From NCBI RefSeq assembly GCF_014269025.2, contig NZ_CP077094.1:1922001-1986000 (forward strand): DNA of 64,000 bases, in the 5' to 3' direction. Every line of letters begins with the position of its first letter. Positions within the stretch are counted from its first letter, which is position 1. The translations under genes were made by a program, and so were the position numbers. Under the pieces are notes generated by a model that searched no databases, was not told the origin of the DNA, and saw only the letters and a program-made list of their open reading frames with translations. This stretch comes from Pseudomonas promysalinigenes. GTDB taxonomy: Bacteria > Pseudomonadota > Gammaproteobacteria > Pseudomonadales > Pseudomonadaceae. Below, in pieces: positions 28,774 through 37,039 of this stretch.

Positions 28774-29631
28774 TTAAAGAATCGGCTTACCGCCGGTCAC
28801 GGCATAGCGTGAGCCACTGATATAACTGGCTTCGTCCGAGCCCAGCAACACATAGATCGGTGCCACCTCCACCGGCTGGCCTGGCCGCCCCATTGGGTAG
28901 CCTGACCCGAAGTTCTGTACCGCCTCATCGGGCATGGTTGCGGGGATCAGTGGCGTCCAGATCGGACCAGGTGCGACGCTGTTCACCCGTATGCCTTTCT
29001 TGGCCAGTAACTGGGCCAACCCGGCAGTGAAGTTGGCAATCGCGCCTTTGGTGGTCGCATAAGGCAACAGGCTTTGGGAAGGATCGTCGGAGTTGACCGA
29101 ACTGGTATTGATGATCGAACCGCCTTTGGGCATGGACGGCAGCGCCGCCTTGCAAATCCGGAAGATGGCGGTGATGTTGATATCGAAGGTTTTCACCCAC
29201 TCATCATCATCGATTTCTTCCAGGGTCTCATGGGACATCTGGAATGCTGCATTGTTGACCAGAATGTCGATGCGCCCGAACGCTGCGACAGTCTTTTCGA
29301 CGATGTCGTAGCAGTGCTGCTTCTGGGCGAGGTCCCCGGGTAGCAACAGGCAACGACGGCCTGCCTGCTCGACCCAGCGTGCGGTTTCCTGGGCGTCGTC
29401 GTGCTCATCCAGGTAAGCGATGGCCACGTCAGCACCTTCACGGGCATAGGCAATGGCTACCGCGCGCCCGATGCCGCTGTCCGCGCCTGTGATCAGGGAA
29501 ATTTTGCCCTCCAATCGGTTATGGCCGATGTATGACTGCTCGCCACAGTCAGGAGCCGGCTGCATCTTGCGTTGTGAGCCCGGCACGCTTTGTGGCTGCG
29601 AAGGGAAGGGCGGGGTAGGGAATTCACGCAT
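28774..29631 (-). CDS. SDR oxidoreductase (YghA/stress-type)
   Basis: A 285-residue short-chain dehydrogenase with the 35-residue Pro-rich N-terminal extension (PTPPFPSQPQSVPGS) seen in YghA and general-stress SDRs. The fold motifs are LITGADSGIGRAVA, LVNNAAFQ, a serine in INTSSV and YATTKGAIANF with the catalytic Tyr and Lys; the cofactor is probably NAD(P)H. ATG 29631 has GGAG eight bases upstream; the longer frame lacks one. The gene is divergent from the two-helix membrane protein. The substrate is unknown. Confidence 0.9.
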   Translation of the reverse strand: MREFPTPPFPSQPQSVPGSQRKMQPAPDCGEQSYIGHNRLEGKISLITGADSGIGRAVAIAYAREGADVAIAYLDEHDDAQETARWVEQAGRRCLLLPGDLAQKQHCYDIVEKTVAAFGRIDILVNNAAFQMSHETLEEIDDDEWVKTFDINITAIFRICKAALPSMPKGGSIINTSSVNSDDPSQSLLPYATTKGAIANFTAGLAQLLAKKGIRVNSVAPGPIWTPLIPATMPDEAVQNFGSGYPMGRPGQPVEVAPIYVLLGSDEASYISGSRYAVTGGKPIL

Positions 29632-29827
29632 GATTCGAGCTCCTGTAGTTGAGAACGCACTCACAGGTTTCGAGAAGCCTTGCCGGGACGTGTTTGGTTC
29701 AATCGGCGCATCGAGCGACGAGCGGTCAATTGAACCGATTCGATTGAATTTGCAGCCTCACCCTTGTTCTACCGAGGTCAGACTCAAGCCCTTTTCGTGG
29801 CTTGGGCGCAAATTTGCGGAGCAGCAA

Positions 29828-30352
29828 GTGCCTCGAATCATCACCCCAACCACCCCTGAGCACGAAATCGACGAGCACGATGCCAGGATGTTTGGTTCGC
29901 CCAAGGAGCGTCTGGATTTCTATCGGCGTGAAATTCAATACGAAACCAGCATCCTGGCCAACCGTACCGATGCCTACCTGGCGGCGCAGTCCTTCTTGGT
30001 TATCGCCTTTGTTTCTGCCATGGGCAACCTCAACGATGGTTGGGGGGAAATGTTTACGCTGATTGTGCCAGCGTTTCTTGCTTTGCTAGGTGTACTCAGC
30101 TCACTCAACGCCTGGCCGGGTATTCGGGCGGCGTACAGAATCATCGATCACTGGCAGCTCAAGCAAAGCCACCTGTTGCAGAGCGAGCCGTTAATGGGGC
30201 TGGCCTACGACGAGTCGCCGCTGTTCTGCGAGGCCGAGACTTCGCGTGCCGGGCATCGAAAATCGCTGCTGTTTTCGTTACGCACGCCTTGGATCTTTCT
30301 GGTGTTCTGGGTGCTGCTGGGCAGCTATTCGGTGTACATCCAGCTGGCCTGA
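29828..30352 (+). CDS. Two-helix membrane protein of unknown function
   Basis: Starting at GTG 29828 (GGAG six bases upstream) the protein has 174 residues. A charged N-terminus (EHEIDEHDARMFGSPKERL) leads to a helix pair around TDAYLAAQSFLVIAFVSAMG and LIVPAFLALLGVLSSLNAW, then a soluble part and a final helix (PWIFLVFWVLLGSYSVYIQL). The RxEIQYETSxLAxRTDAYLxxQ pattern resembles a family of unnamed integral proteins. An upstream extension to 29453 is antisense to the SDR and not supported. No function is assigned. Confidence 0.7.
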   Translation: MPRIITPTTPEHEIDEHDARMFGSPKERLDFYRREIQYETSILANRTDAYLAAQSFLVIAFVSAMGNLNDGWGEMFTLIVPAFLALLGVLSSLNAWPGIRAAYRIIDHWQLKQSHLLQSEPLMGLAYDESPLFCEAETSRAGHRKSLLFSLRTPWIFLVFWVLLGSYSVYIQLA

Positions 30353-30413
30353 ACCCATGACCCTGGCCTTTGGATACGTTGCGCTCGCGCGTGAAAAACC
30401 GCAGGCAAAAGAA

Positions 30414-30431
30414 AGCCCGCTGCTAGGCGGG
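30414..30431 (-). terminator. Rho-independent terminator, minus strand
   Basis: GCCCGC and GGCGGGC form a G+C-rich stem with a five-base loop at 30414-30431. Read on the minus strand it runs into TTTCTTTT. It would end a transcript from the small ORF at 30457 and could also slow plus-strand transcripts from the membrane-protein gene. Confidence 0.6.
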
Positions 30432-30456
30432 CAAGGTCTATCACACGTAGGGATAG

Positions 30457-30546
30457 CTAAAGACTGCCGTAGCAGGCGTGAAAATTCAGTGAAAGCAATA
30501 TCAATGAATTGAGAATGAGCTTGAACGAGACAATGGCCTTGACCAT
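30457..30546 (-). CDS. Possible 29-residue hydrophobic peptide
   Basis: The frame encodes MVKAIVSFKLILNSLILLSL plus nine more residues, a short positively charged start and one hydrophobic helix, as in small membrane peptides. A start further upstream at 30615 would give 52 residues. It ends 26 bases before a minus-strand Rho-independent terminator, which suggests a real transcript. No ribosome binding site is clear. Nothing else is seen in 30547-30776 except the start of the betT leader. Confidence 0.35.
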   Translation of the reverse strand: MVKAIVSFKLILNSLILLSLNFHACYGSL

Positions 30547-30793
30547 GCTCACAAACAGGCCCACTGCGCGGCCGTCTTGGCTGGGCGTTAGCTCACAGCA
30601 TGCAAGGATTGTCATAGAGCAGCTGCCGCTGGCATTCAAAGGCCAGTGTTTGAGAATTTATGCGGGTGGCGTTACGGTTTGAGGCATTTTCAAGCAATGA
30701 CGGTTCAACGATCTGGCACTTCGTTGGTTGAACGCTGGTCCAAGTCATCTTTGGCACGCCGTGCACACCGTCACCAAAGGAGAGCCGCCGCAA

Positions 30794-32767
30794 ATGACTG
30801 CAGCACCAAAACCCAGGACCACGCTTAATCCTCCGGTCTTCTATACCAGCGCTCTATTGATATTTTTGCTCGTCGTGTATGCCACTGCTTTTCAGGCGCA
30901 TGCCCAAGACCTGTTCGAAAGCGTCCAGAGCTGGATCATCACTAATGCCAGTTGGTTTTACATCCTAACCGTTGCGCTGGTATTGATCAGTGTGGTGTTC
31001 CTGGCGGTCAGTCGCTACGGTGACATCAAACTAGGTCCTGATCACAGCGAGCCGGATTACGGTAAAAGCAGCTGGTTCGCCATGTTGTTTTCTGCGGGTA
31101 TGGGTATCGGCCTGATGTTTTTCGGGGTCGCCGAACCGGTGATGCATTTCACCATGCCCCCGGTCGGGGAGCCCGGCACCGTCGCCGCGGCACGTGAAGC
31201 GATGAAGATCACGTTTTTCCACTGGGGCCTGCATGCCTGGGCGATCTACGCAATGGTGGCGTTGATCCTTGCTTACTTCAGTTTCCGTAATGGCTTGCCG
31301 CTAACGCTGCGTTCAGCGCTGTATCCTTTAATTGGGGAGCGTATCCACGGCTCTATTGGTCATGCGGTCGACATCTTCGCCATTCTCGGCACAGTGTTTG
31401 GCGTTGCCACTTCTCTGGGCTATGGCGTGCTGCAGATCAACAGCGGTTTGAATCATCTGTTCGGCTTACCCATCAACGCCACGGTGCAGGTAATCCTGAT
31501 CGCGGTAACTTGCGGCCTGGCCACACTGTCGGTCGCCAGCGGGCTGGATAAAGGCATCCGCATTCTGTCCGAGCTCAACTTGAGCTTGGCGGTGATCTTG
31601 ATGCTATTCGTATTGATACTGGGGCCAACCGTATTCTTGTTGCAGACCTATATCCAGAACACCGGCGCCTACCTGTCGGATATCGTCAACAAGACTTTCA
31701 ACCTCTATGCCTATGAACCGACCGACTGGATTGGTGGGTGGACCCTGTTGTACTGGGGTTGGTGGTTGTCCTGGTCGCCGTTCGTAGGCTTGTTCATCGC
31801 GCGTATTTCCCGCGGGCGTACCATCCGCGAATTCGTTTGTGGGGTGCTGTTCGTTCCGGCGGGTTTCACCTTGCTGTGGATGACGGTCTTCGGTGACTCC
31901 GCCATTCGGATGATTCTCAACGATGGGATACAAGATTTGGCTACCGTCGTTGGTCAGGACAGCTCGCTGGCGCTATTTGCCTTTCTTGAGCACTTCCCGT
32001 TTGCCACGGTCATTTCCCTGGTCGCGGTGCTGATGGTGGTGGTGTTCTTCGTCACCTCTGCAGACTCGGGCGCTTTGGTGGTCGATATGCTGGCCTCGTC
32101 GGGGCAGAGCCATTCGCCCCTATGGCAACGGATTTTCTGGTCGCTGAGCATGGGCGCCGTGGCCATTGCACTGCTATTGGCCAACGGCCTTAAAGCCCTG
32201 CAGGCTGCTACCATCGCCTCGGCGCTGCCGTTCGCAGCCATCTTGCTGATAGCCATGTGGGGGTTGTTCAAAGCTCTGAGCTTGGATGCCACGCGCCGCG
32301 GGCTGCGCAACCAGGCGCTACCTGGGCCTGGGCATGCCCGTCATCCCCACGGTGGCTGGCAGCGCCGGCTGCGCAATATCGCCATGATGCCGCGCCGTGC
32401 GCACGTTACGCGCTTCATCGCCGATGTGGTCAAGCCTGCCTGCGAAGAGGTCGCACTGGAGCTGCGCAAGCAAGGCTACGAGGTGGCCGTGAATGAGCGT
32501 GAGGATGGCCGGGTCGCCCTTGAGCTTTCCCATGCCGGGGAAGGGCGCTTTCTCTACGAGGTTCGTCCGCGCGCCTTCAATACGCCCAGCTTCGTCATGC
32601 GCGATACCGACGACAGTACCGATGGCCGCAAGTACTTCCGCGCAGAAGTGCACCTGCGTGAAGGCGGGCAGGACTACGACATCATGGGCTGGAGCCGGGA
32701 CGATGTGATCGGTGACATCCTCGATCAATACGAGCGCCACCTGCATTACCTGCACGTGGTGAGTTGA
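30794..32767 (+). CDS. betT: BCCT-family choline/betaine transporter
   Basis: A 657-residue inner-membrane carrier with 12 predicted helices (about 15-510) and a cytoplasmic C-terminal domain of about 140 residues, the length and layout of BetT. The substrate-box tryptophans are visible in WTLLYWGWWLSWSPFVG, and GMGIGLMFFGVAEP is the glycine-rich stretch for Na+ or H+ coupling. It should import choline or a related quaternary amine for osmoprotection. AGGAG lies before ATG 30794. No betIBA genes are next to it. The C-terminal extension is known to set osmotic gating in BetT of P. syringae. Confidence 0.88.
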   Translation: MTAAPKPRTTLNPPVFYTSALLIFLLVVYATAFQAHAQDLFESVQSWIITNASWFYILTVALVLISVVFLAVSRYGDIKLGPDHSEPDYGKSSWFAMLFSAGMGIGLMFFGVAEPVMHFTMPPVGEPGTVAAAREAMKITFFHWGLHAWAIYAMVALILAYFSFRNGLPLTLRSALYPLIGERIHGSIGHAVDIFAILGTVFGVATSLGYGVLQINSGLNHLFGLPINATVQVILIAVTCGLATLSVASGLDKGIRILSELNLSLAVILMLFVLILGPTVFLLQTYIQNTGAYLSDIVNKTFNLYAYEPTDWIGGWTLLYWGWWLSWSPFVGLFIARISRGRTIREFVCGVLFVPAGFTLLWMTVFGDSAIRMILNDGIQDLATVVGQDSSLALFAFLEHFPFATVISLVAVLMVVVFFVTSADSGALVVDMLASSGQSHSPLWQRIFWSLSMGAVAIALLLANGLKALQAATIASALPFAAILLIAMWGLFKALSLDATRRGLRNQALPGPGHARHPHGGWQRRLRNIAMMPRRAHVTRFIADVVKPACEEVALELRKQGYEVAVNEREDGRVALELSHAGEGRFLYEVRPRAFNTPSFVMRDTDDSTDGRKYFRAEVHLREGGQDYDIMGWSRDDVIGDILDQYERHLHYLHVVS

Positions 32768-32786
32768 GGCTTTACGCCACTTCGCG

Positions 32787-32820
32787 GTGCAAGGTGCAGT
32801 GACCCTCACGCACCTTGCAC
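32787..32820 (+). terminator. Perfect hairpin after betT
   Basis: An 11-base arm GTGCAAGGTGC (32787-32797) pairs perfectly with GCACCTTGCAC (32810-32820). Inside the loop GTG and CAC can also pair. It begins 20 bases after the betT stop. No T-run follows, so it may protect the 3' end of the message as well as terminate. Confidence 0.65.
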
Positions 32821-32950
32821 GGGCACACCTGGCTCGGTTCGATCCGACCGGCCATCGCTGAGCGGACATCCAATCGACCTCACGGGAGCACAGGGCGTCA
32901 GAGAAGAGGCATGTCCGCTTCAACTCAAACACTCAGGAGGCTTGCCACTC

Positions 32951-34063
32951 ATGTACGAGCGCATCACCGACTTGGTTACGGACCACAGCGTGTTCGGTAT
33001 ATCAGTGCTCAATTGGCTGTTGGCGCTATGCGTTGCGGCTGTCACTTTCACGGTAGCGCGGGCTGCCATAGGCTTCATGCGGCGCCGGGTGGAGTCTACC
33101 GGGATGCTCAGCCAGGTGCTGGCCAAAGTCTTGGCCGGCACCAGTAACCTGCTGTTGTTGTTGGCTTCGCTGCTGGTGGGGCTAAGCATGCTCGACCTGC
33201 CTGAACGCTGGCTGGACAGGGTCAGTAGCCTGTGGTTCGTAGTGGCCGCCCTGCAGATCGGCTTGTGGCTCAACCGTGCCATCGCCCTGGGGCTGGTTCA
33301 CTACATCACACGCCACGGCGGGCAGGGGTTGTACCAAGGCAGCGCCTTGGCGACGTTGTCGGCCTGGGGTGCCCGGGTGCTGCTGTGGTCGATCGTGGTA
33401 CTGGCGATGTTGTCCAACCTGGGCGTCAACATCACCGCCTTCATCGCAAGCTTGGGTGTCGGTGGCATCGCGGTAGCACTGGCGGTGCAGAACATACTAG
33501 GCGACCTGTTCGCTTCGCTGTCGATTGCCGTGGACAAACCATTCGAAGTGGGAGATTTCATCGTCATTGGCTCACTGGCCGGCACCGTTGAGCATGTGGG
33601 GCTCAAAACTACCCGTATCCGCAGCCTGGGTGGTGAGCAGATCGTCATGGCCAATGCGAGCATGATCAGCAGTACCATCCAGAACTACAAGCGGCTGCAG
33701 GAGCGGCGCATTGTCTTCGAGTTCGGACTGTCTTACGACACGCCCACTGAAGCGGTGAAAAAAGCCCCAGCCATCGTGGAGGAGGCTATCCGGGCGCAGG
33801 AACATGCACGCTTTGACAGAGCCCACCTGCGCGGGTTTGGCAAGGAGGCGCTGGAGTTCGAGTGCGTCTACATCGTGCAGGACCCTGGGTACAACATGTA
33901 CATGGATATTCAGCAGGCGATCAATTTCCGCTTGCTCGAATGCTTTTCGCGCATAGGCGCCAGGTTCGCTGTACCCGTGCGCTCGATCAAAGTGACCGCG
34001 TTGCCCGAACTTAACGAAGCGTTTGAACCGCCGCGTAATAGCAAGGGCTACGGACGAGGCTGA
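32951..34063 (+). CDS. MscS-family mechanosensitive channel
   Basis: A 370-residue inner-membrane protein. Four hydrophobic segments lead to the pore helix (GVGGIAVALAVQNILGD), the Gly/Ala-rich TM3 of MscS, followed by the beta domain (DKPFEVGDFIVIGSLAGTVEHVGLKTTRIR) and the C-terminal alpha/beta domain. It releases solutes on hypo-osmotic shock. ATG 32951 has AGGAGG ten bases upstream; the TTG at 32942 is too close. It follows betT, so solute uptake and release are encoded side by side. Confidence 0.9.
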   Translation: MYERITDLVTDHSVFGISVLNWLLALCVAAVTFTVARAAIGFMRRRVESTGMLSQVLAKVLAGTSNLLLLLASLLVGLSMLDLPERWLDRVSSLWFVVAALQIGLWLNRAIALGLVHYITRHGGQGLYQGSALATLSAWGARVLLWSIVVLAMLSNLGVNITAFIASLGVGGIAVALAVQNILGDLFASLSIAVDKPFEVGDFIVIGSLAGTVEHVGLKTTRIRSLGGEQIVMANASMISSTIQNYKRLQERRIVFEFGLSYDTPTEAVKKAPAIVEEAIRAQEHARFDRAHLRGFGKEALEFECVYIVQDPGYNMYMDIQQAINFRLLECFSRIGARFAVPVRSIKVTALPELNEAFEPPRNSKGYGRG

Positions 34064-34074
34064 CCACCACAGCA

Positions 34075-34148
34075 CTGGCGCGCCGACCTAAAGCAATGGG
34101 TGCCGTACCCACCGGCACCCGTTCGCCAAGTGCGCCAACCGGCGCCAG
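34075..34148 (+). terminator. Nested inverted repeats after the MscS gene
   Basis: An outer arm CTGGCGC (34075-34081) can pair with GCGCCAG (34142-34148), and between them GGGTGCCG (34098-34105) pairs with CGGCACCC (34113-34120). The structure begins 12 bases after the mscS-type stop and ends just before the box at 34160, so it separates that gene from the catabolic island. Confidence 0.5.
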
Positions 34149-34159
34149 CTAATAATGCT

Positions 34160-34211
34160 ATGGCCGGCATCGGAATCTAGTATTACATCTGCCCGCCCAC
34201 GGCTGTTTAGC
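34160..34211 (+). promoter_or_regulatory. Island promoter A with shared box
   Basis: The box ATGGC-N4-ATC-N-GAA-N5-TATT lies at 34160-34184. A -35-like TTACAT (34183-34188) overlaps its end and TTTAGC follows after 17 bases (34206-34211). The same box with the same promoter spacing occurs at 39330 and 48621. The weak -35 and -10 elements suggest an activator-dependent promoter for the ligase operon starting at 34247. Confidence 0.55.
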
Positions 34212-34237
34212 ATCGTCGATGTCTTCCTGTCGACGAG

Positions 34238-34246
34238 AACAACAAC
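34238..34246 (+). promoter_or_regulatory. Hfq/Crc-type CA motif at acyl-CoA ligase start
   Basis: AACAACAAC lies directly before GTG 34247. AANAANAA at a ribosome binding site is the known Hfq/Crc target in Pseudomonas for carbon catabolite repression of translation. No ordinary Shine-Dalgarno sequence is seen here, so the motif dominates the initiation region. Confidence 0.6.
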
Positions 34247-35794
34247 GTGAACCTTGGAAAGATCATAACCCGCAGTGCCCGCTACTGGCCCGAGCACATC
34301 GCCGTGGCGGACAGCCAGATGCGCCTGAGCTACGCCCAACTGGAACGCCGCAGCAATCGACTGGCTAATGGGCTGGGAACGCTGGGGTTGGCCGCTGGCG
34401 AGCATGTAGCGATTCTTGCCGCCAACCGCGTGGAGCTGGTGGAGGCTGAAGTGGCGCTGTACAAGGCGGCGATGGTCAAGGTGCCAATCAATGCACGCCT
34501 GTCTTTGGATGAAGTGGTGCGGGTGCTGGAAGACTCCTGCAGTGTTGCCGTGATCACCGACGCTCGCTTCGCCCAGGCGTTGGCAGCGCGGCGTCAGCAG
34601 TTGCCACTGTTGCGCCAGGTGATCGTGCTGGACGGGGATGGCGGTGACCTGAGCTATGCCGCGTTGCTCGAGCGTGGCAGCGATACCGCACTGGCACATG
34701 ACCCGGCCGACGATGCGCTGGCCGTTCTGCATTACACCTCAGGCAGCTCCGGTGTGCTCAAGGCCGCCATGCTGTCGTTCGGTAACCGCAAGGCACTGGT
34801 GCGCAAAAGCATTGCCAGCCCAACCCGGCGTTCCGGGCCGGGCGACGTCATGGCCCATGTCGGGCCCATTACCCATGCCAGTGGCATGCAGATCATGCCA
34901 CTGCTGGCAGTCGGTGCCTGCAACCTGCTGCTCGATCGCTACGACGACCGCTTGCTGCTGGAGACCATCCAGCGCGAACGGGTGACGCGCCTGTTCCTGG
35001 TACCTGCGATGATCAACCGTCTGGTGAATTTCCCAGGCGTCGAGCGTTACGACCTGTCCAGCCTGAAGCTTGTGATGTATGGCGCGGCGCCGATGGCACC
35101 AGCCTTGGTGAAAAAGGCCATTGAGCTGTTCGGGCCGATTCTTGCGCAGGGCTACGGGGCCGGTGAAACCTGCTCGCTGGTGACGGTACTGACCGAGCAA
35201 GACCACCTGGTCGAGGACGGCGACTACCGGCGCCTGGCCTCCTGTGGGCGCTGCTATTTCGACACCGACCTGCGGGTGGTCAATGACGCGTTTGAAGATG
35301 TGGCGCCTGGCGAGGTTGGTGAGATCGTGGTCAAAGGGCCCGACATCATGCAGGGCTACTGGCGGGCTCCGGCGCTCACCGCCGAAGTCATGCGCGACGG
35401 TTACTACCTCACCGGTGACCTGGCGACGGTCGATGACCAGGGTTACGTGTTCATCGTCGATCGCAAGAAGGAAATGATCATTTCCGGTGGCTTCAACGTG
35501 TATCCCAGCGAGGTGGAGCAGGTGATCTACGGCTTCCCCGAAGTGTTCGAAGTGGCAGTGGTCGGTGTGCCTGATGCGCAATGGGGCGAGGCGGTGCGTG
35601 CGGTGGTGGTGCTCAAGCCCGGTGCGCAATTGCAGGCCGCTGAGCTCATCGAGCGTTGCGCAGGCGCCTTGGCTGGCTTCAAGAAGCCGCGCGGCGTGGA
35701 CTTCGTGAACGAGCTGCCGAAAAACCCCAATGGCAAGGTGGTGCGCCGCCTGGTCCGGGACACCTACTGGCAACACAGCGAACGTCGTATCTGA
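34247..35794 (+). CDS. Acyl-CoA synthetase (AMP-binding)
   Basis: A 515-residue member of the ANL superfamily. The phosphate loop is HYTSGSSGVLKAAML, the A5 motif is QGYGAGETCS, the A7/A8 motifs read YLTGDLATVDDQG and VDRKKEMIISGGFNVYPSEVE, and the catalytic Lys is in NPNGKVVRR. It converts a carboxylic acid, ATP and CoA to acyl-CoA in the cytoplasm. The chain length cannot be told from sequence. The GTG start follows a CA motif. It is followed after 15 bases by an acyl-CoA dehydrogenase, so activation and first oxidation are coupled. Confidence 0.9.
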   Translation: MNLGKIITRSARYWPEHIAVADSQMRLSYAQLERRSNRLANGLGTLGLAAGEHVAILAANRVELVEAEVALYKAAMVKVPINARLSLDEVVRVLEDSCSVAVITDARFAQALAARRQQLPLLRQVIVLDGDGGDLSYAALLERGSDTALAHDPADDALAVLHYTSGSSGVLKAAMLSFGNRKALVRKSIASPTRRSGPGDVMAHVGPITHASGMQIMPLLAVGACNLLLDRYDDRLLLETIQRERVTRLFLVPAMINRLVNFPGVERYDLSSLKLVMYGAAPMAPALVKKAIELFGPILAQGYGAGETCSLVTVLTEQDHLVEDGDYRRLASCGRCYFDTDLRVVNDAFEDVAPGEVGEIVVKGPDIMQGYWRAPALTAEVMRDGYYLTGDLATVDDQGYVFIVDRKKEMIISGGFNVYPSEVEQVIYGFPEVFEVAVVGVPDAQWGEAVRAVVVLKPGAQLQAAELIERCAGALAGFKKPRGVDFVNELPKNPNGKVVRRLVRDTYWQHSERRI

Positions 35795-35809
35795 CCTGGG
35801 AGCATCACC

Positions 35810-36973
35810 ATGTATCAACCAAGTGCAAAAGCTGCGCAGATCATTGAATCGATCGAAGGTTTCGTCCGCGATCAGGTGCGCCCACTGGAGCAGCAAGCGC
35901 AGCTGGACTGGGCGCGCCCGCATTCGCAGTCTGTGCTGCGGCAGGTGTGGAAGCGTTCCAGCGAGCAGGGCCTGTATACCATCATGCTGCCCGAAAGCAT
36001 GGGCGGAGCCGGCCTGAACGTGGCCGACCTGTGTGCGGTGAAAGAGGCCACCGTGCTGACCGGCTCGATGCTCGCGCCGCACGTGCTGGGTGAGCTGTCG
36101 GGACCACCGCGGGTCGGCCACCTGTTCAAGGTGGCCAGCCCCTATCAGGTCGAGACTTTCCTCAAGCCGGTGTGCCGCGCCGAGAAAGCGGTGTGCTTTG
36201 CCTTGACCGAAGCTGAGGCCGGTTCGGATGCGAGCGCCATTGCCACCCAGGCACAGCGCGATGGCGATCACTACGTACTGAGCGGGAGCAAACGTTACAT
36301 TTCTGGTGCCACCTTTGCCGATTTGGCAGTGCTGCTGGCGGTGACCGGCCCAGGGCAGGGTGCCCAGGGTATCTCGGCATTTTTCGTCGACCTCAAGGCC
36401 CCAGGTGTGCGCATCCAGAGCGATTACTCGGTGATGTCCGGTGGCGGCGCCCACGGCGACATCGTGCTTGACCAGGTGCGGGTGCCGGCGGCCAATCTGA
36501 TTGGTGAACAAGGACAGGGGTTCAAACTGGCCATGGGTCGCATCACCCTGAACCGCCTGCTGCATTGCCCGACCCTGCTGGGGTTGGCCGGCCTGGCACT
36601 GAAGCTGTCGGTCGAGCATGCCCGCAGCCGCAAGCAGTTCGGTCAACCGATCTCGATGTTCCAGGCGGTCAACCACATGATCGCCGACATGGCCACCGAG
36701 CTGCATGCTGCACGCAGCATGGTGTACGCCACCGCCCAGTTGAATGACGCAGGGGGCGATATCCGCACCCAGGCGCCGATGTGCAAGCTGTTCGTGTCTG
36801 AGGCTGCGTTTCGCATCGCTGACAAGGCGGTGCAGGTACACGGTGGTGCCGGCTTGATGCAGGGGCATCCGGTGGAATGGATTTTTCGCGCCACCCGAAT
36901 GATGCGCATCCTCACCGGCACCAGCGAGATCCAGCGCAATACCATCGCCAAAGGGGTGCTGATGCCCGCCTGA
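35810..36973 (+). CDS. Acyl-CoA dehydrogenase-family protein, atypical active site
   Basis: A 387-residue flavoprotein with the three usual domains. FAD-contact blocks are ALTEAEAGSDASA and GSKRYISGA; the C-terminal helix has QVHGGAGLMQGHP and TSEIQR. The usual catalytic Glu before GTSEIQ is Thr369 here (ILTGTSEIQR), and the alternative Glu position used by isovaleryl-CoA dehydrogenase seems to be Asn248 (TLNRLL). It may therefore use another base or act on an unusual acyl-CoA. It lies second in the ligase operon, 66 bases before the MFS gene. Confidence 0.85.
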   Translation: MYQPSAKAAQIIESIEGFVRDQVRPLEQQAQLDWARPHSQSVLRQVWKRSSEQGLYTIMLPESMGGAGLNVADLCAVKEATVLTGSMLAPHVLGELSGPPRVGHLFKVASPYQVETFLKPVCRAEKAVCFALTEAEAGSDASAIATQAQRDGDHYVLSGSKRYISGATFADLAVLLAVTGPGQGAQGISAFFVDLKAPGVRIQSDYSVMSGGGAHGDIVLDQVRVPAANLIGEQGQGFKLAMGRITLNRLLHCPTLLGLAGLALKLSVEHARSRKQFGQPISMFQAVNHMIADMATELHAARSMVYATAQLNDAGGDIRTQAPMCKLFVSEAAFRIADKAVQVHGGAGLMQGHPVEWIFRATRMMRILTGTSEIQRNTIAKGVLMPA

Positions 36974-37017
36974 GCCACCGGCAGGCCGCAGTGGCGGCCT
37001 GTTGCCTGCATGCTGAC

Positions 37018-37028
37018 AACAATAACAA
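37018..37028 (+). promoter_or_regulatory. Hfq/Crc-type CA motif before MFS gene
   Basis: AACAATAACAA fits AANAANAANAA and lies 12 bases before ATG 37040, touching the AAGAG ribosome binding site. Confidence 0.55.
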
Positions 37029-37039
37029 GAGTATTCCCC

